DNA from: Lachnoclostridium sp. An14
GTDB taxonomy: Bacteria > Bacillota > Clostridia > Lachnospirales > Lachnospiraceae
Direction: 5' to 3'
Assembly: GCF_002160755.1 (NCBI RefSeq)
Contig: NZ_NFLE01000001.1
Coordinates: forward strand, 124,001-188,000
DNA length: 64,000 nt
In this document: positions 61,813 through 64,000 of the stretch, one piece after another
How positions within the stretch are numbered: position 1 is the stretch's first letter
How the letters are laid out: every line of letters begins with the position of its first letter
Notes under the pieces: model-generated
Databases searched by the model: none
What the model saw: only the letters and a program-made list of their open reading frames with translations
What the model was told of the DNA's origin: nothing
Position numbers and translations under genes: made by a program

Positions 61813-63864
61813 TCATAAATTCAATTTATCGTAGCTGCGTTCCAGATAGCGGTCCAGACGGCGTTTCAGCTCCCCGTGTCCCGGCTCTCTCAGCTCCGGA
61901 TCGGCCTCCAGCAGCCGGTCCACCTCCTCTGACACCGTCTTTAGCACATTGGCGTCAGTGAAAATATCTGCCAGCTTAAACTCCATGTCCCCGCTCTGGC
62001 GGACGCCGAAAATGTCTCCCGGCCCCCGCAGTTTCAAATCCTCGGAGGCGATGGCAAAGCCGTCGTTGGAACGATTTAAAATGTCCAGCCGTTCCCCGGC
62101 CCCTTCTTCTCCGCAGTTGACCATAATGCAGTAGGACTGGTGCTTTCCCCGGCCCACCCGGCCCCGCAGCTGGTGAAGCTGGGCCAGGCCGAACCGCTCC
62201 GCGTTCTCGATCATCATCACCGTGGCGTTGGGCACGTTCACTCCCACCTCCACCACGGTGGTGGAGACCAGCACCTGGATCTCGTTGGCGGCAAAGGCCT
62301 CCATGACCGCGTTCTTTTCCTTTCCCTTCATCTTCCCGTGGAGAAATTCCACCCGGATGGAGGACGGCAGCTCCTTTCTCAGCTTTTCCGCGTAGTCCAG
62401 CACATTCTCCGCCTCCAGCATCTCGCTCTCCTCCACCATGGGGCAGATCACATAAGCCTGCCGGCCTGCCGCCACCTCTTTTTCGATAAAGCGGTAGGCC
62501 TTCGGCCGCCAGGAGGGATCCACCACGCAGTTTTTGATGGGCAGGCGGCCCACCGGCATCTGGTCGATGATGGAAATGTCCAGATCGCCGTAGAGGATGA
62601 TGGCTAACGTCCTGGGAATGGGGGTGGCGCTCATCACCAGCACATGGGGACGGTCCCCTTTTTCCCCCAGAGCCTCTCTCTGGCCCACTCCAAACCGGTG
62701 CTGCTCGTCGGTGATCACTAAGGCCAGGCGGTCGTAGATCACCTTCTCCTGGATGATGGCGTGGGTGCCCACGATGATGTCCGCTTCATGGGAGGCGATC
62801 CGCTCATAGGCCAGCCGTTTTTCCTTCGCCGTCATGGATCCGGTGATGAGCACCGGGACCTTGTCCACGCCGTGGGCCGCGAACAGCTCCGTCATGGACT
62901 CATAGTGCTGCCTGGCCAGAACCTCCGTGGGGGCCATGAGGGCGCCCTGGCAGCCATTATAGGCCGCCTGGAGAAGGGCCAGAACGGCGACGATGGTCTT
63001 GCCGGAGCCCACGTCTCCCTGAATCAGGCGGTTCATGGGCATCCCGCTGGCCATATCGTCAAACACCTCGTTTAACACCTTCTCCTGAGCCTCTGTGAGG
63101 GCGTAGGGAAGGGAGCGCTGAAACTGCTCCACCTCCGGCCTTCTGGCAAGGACAAACCGGCTCCTCCGGTCCTGGCGCTTTTCCTTTAAATGGCGCACAG
63201 ACAGGATAAACAGGAAAAATTCGTCAAACACCAGCCGCTTTCTGGCAAACAAAAGCTCCTGCCTGCTGGTGGGAAAATGAATGTGTTCCAGGGCAAAGTT
63301 GTACTCCGCCAGCTCGTGGCGGGTGCGGATGTCCTCCGGCAGGTACTCCCGCTCCATCCCCCGCCCGGAGAGGGCCTGAGACACCGCCTTGGTGATGGTT
63401 TTATTCCCCAGGCCCTTCGTCTGCCCGTAAATGGGCTGCATGGAACCGGCCACCCCCTCGTAAGACGCCAGGGAGAAGATTTCCGGCTGCTCCATGGTCA
63501 GACGGCCGTTTTTCTTCACCACCCGCCCGCGGAACACAAAGCGGCTTCCCGCCCGTAACGTCGTCCGCAGGAAGGGCATATTATACCATGTGAGCTGCAG
63601 GGAGCCGGTCCCGTCGGAAAGCTCCGCCACCGTGACCGCCACCCGGGAAAACCGCCGCACATCCCCGTCCTTTTTCAGAAGTCCTTCCACGGCGGCGATG
63701 GCGTCCGGCCGCAGCTCCCCGATGGAAACCGGCGGCTCATAGGCGTCGTAGCCTCTGGGATAGTATTCCAACAGCTCTCCCACCGTATGGACCCCCAACT
63801 TTTCAAACAGCCGGCCGGTCTTTTCTCCGACGCCCTTCAGCGAAGTGATTGGCTGCTCACTCAT
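61813..63864 (-). CDS. recG: ATP-dependent DNA helicase RecG
   Basis: A 683-aa protein of full length. N-terminal OB-type wedge domain, then helicase motifs: GDVGSGKT, DEQH, MSATPIPRT, VEVGVNVPNATVM and QLRGRVGRG. RecG reverses stalled forks and branch-migrates junctions. 93 bp upstream of the acetyltransferase fusion on the minus strand. Confidence 0.97.
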   Translation of the reverse strand: MSEQPITSLKGVGEKTGRLFEKLGVHTVGELLEYYPRGYDAYEPPVSIGELRPDAIAAVEGLLKKDGDVRRFSRVAVTVAELSDGTGSLQLTWYNMPFLRTTLRAGSRFVFRGRVVKKNGRLTMEQPEIFSLASYEGVAGSMQPIYGQTKGLGNKTITKAVSQALSGRGMEREYLPEDIRTRHELAEYNFALEHIHFPTSRQELLFARKRLVFDEFFLFILSVRHLKEKRQDRRSRFVLARRPEVEQFQRSLPYALTEAQEKVLNEVFDDMASGMPMNRLIQGDVGSGKTIVAVLALLQAAYNGCQGALMAPTEVLARQHYESMTELFAAHGVDKVPVLITGSMTAKEKRLAYERIASHEADIIVGTHAIIQEKVIYDRLALVITDEQHRFGVGQREALGEKGDRPHVLVMSATPIPRTLAIILYGDLDISIIDQMPVGRLPIKNCVVDPSWRPKAYRFIEKEVAAGRQAYVICPMVEESEMLEAENVLDYAEKLRKELPSSIRVEFLHGKMKGKEKNAVMEAFAANEIQVLVSTTVVEVGVNVPNATVMMIENAERFGLAQLHQLRGRVGRGKHQSYCIMVNCGEEGAGERLDILNRSNDGFAIASEDLKLRGPGDIFGVRQSGDMEFKLADIFTDANVLKTVSEEVDRLLEADPELREPGHGELKRRLDRYLERSYDKLNL

Positions 63865-63904
63865 CGTTTTTCCATCCCTCCTGAATCGGTTTTATGTCCG
63901 TCAG

Positions 63905-63945
63905 AAAGGCTTCTGCCCCCAGGCAGAAGCCTTTGCTTTTCTTTT
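63905..63945. terminator. Terminator beyond recG
   Basis: AAAGGCTTCTGCC (63905-63917) and GGCAGAAGCCTTT (63922-63934) form a perfect 13-bp stem; the plus side continues with T-rich sequence. It could end a gene outside the window on the minus strand or act in both directions. Confidence 0.75.
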
Positions 63946-64000
63946 CCGCCGAACCCCTCATCTCCCATGAGCCAAAAGTTTCCGGCAGATTTCCATTTTT

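Overview
The window looks like chromosome of a Gram-positive, spore-forming anaerobe of the Clostridia, most likely a gut Lachnospiraceae (Clostridium cluster XIVa type). Supporting evidence: an alpha/beta-type spore protein (SASP) and a YlbJ-like sporulation membrane protein, a lexA/yneA divergent pair with Gram-positive SOS boxes, ribosomal protein L27 with the Firmicutes-specific cleaved N-terminus next to its protease Prp, RecU, an XerS-like recombinase, anaerobic sulfite reductase, and strong AGGAGG ribosome binding sites. No rRNA, tRNA or CRISPR array was seen.

Layout. 1-3316: 3' end of a CD1108-family mobile-element peptidase (conjugative-element cargo) followed by an LCP cell-wall ligase. 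3.7-11.45 kb: a complete-looking filamentous phage (inovirus) prophage of about 7.7 kb with a pIII-like adhesin, a series of tiny membrane proteins, tandem duplicated coat proteins followed by a strong terminator, a Zot/pI assembly ATPase, a ribbon-helix-helix repressor with three operators, two leftward micro-proteins, a putative ssDNA-binding protein, and a replication module that is not the usual phage type. That module is a CRESS-DNA-virus-like Rep (HUH endonuclease plus superfamily 3 helicase) and an origin hairpin carrying TAGTATTAC in its loop, the nonanucleotide class found in circoviruses. 11.6-13.4 kb: ttcA-like and xerS-like genes beside the attachment site. 13.5-16.7 kb: TetM-like GTPase, yneA, lexA.

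17-25.3 kb (minus strand): a housekeeping run of two radical-SAM-linked genes, RNase G, rplU-prp-rpmA-obg, yhbY, nadD, yqeK, rsfS, with its own promoter before rplU. 26-27.5 kb: TetR regulator and membrane-anchored methyltransferase. 27.7-45 kb (minus strand): glpK, then siroheme biosynthesis genes (hemA, sirC-like, hemC, cobA-hemD fusion, hemB), preceded upstream by a tightly spaced operon of SLC13-type permease, trxB, thioredoxin, two aryl-sulfate sulfotransferases and asrABC. A Crp/Fnr-type regulator is divergent. Together these suggest a route in which sulfuryl groups from organic sulfate esters become sulfite, which siroheme-dependent AsrABC reduces to sulfide; the step from sulfuryl group to sulfite via thioredoxin is my inference.

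46-64 kb: PRTase-like protein, pepT, recU, pseudouridine synthases, an SDR, YgiQ radical SAM protein, HAD phosphatase, rsuA, rsmF, M23 peptidase, ylbJ, coiled-coil protein, coaD, rsmD, a SASP, a maltose-acetyltransferase/GNAT fusion and recG. A 23-bp palindromic repeat family is scattered through intergenic regions, and one copy lies inside a 60-codon insertion in ylbJ.
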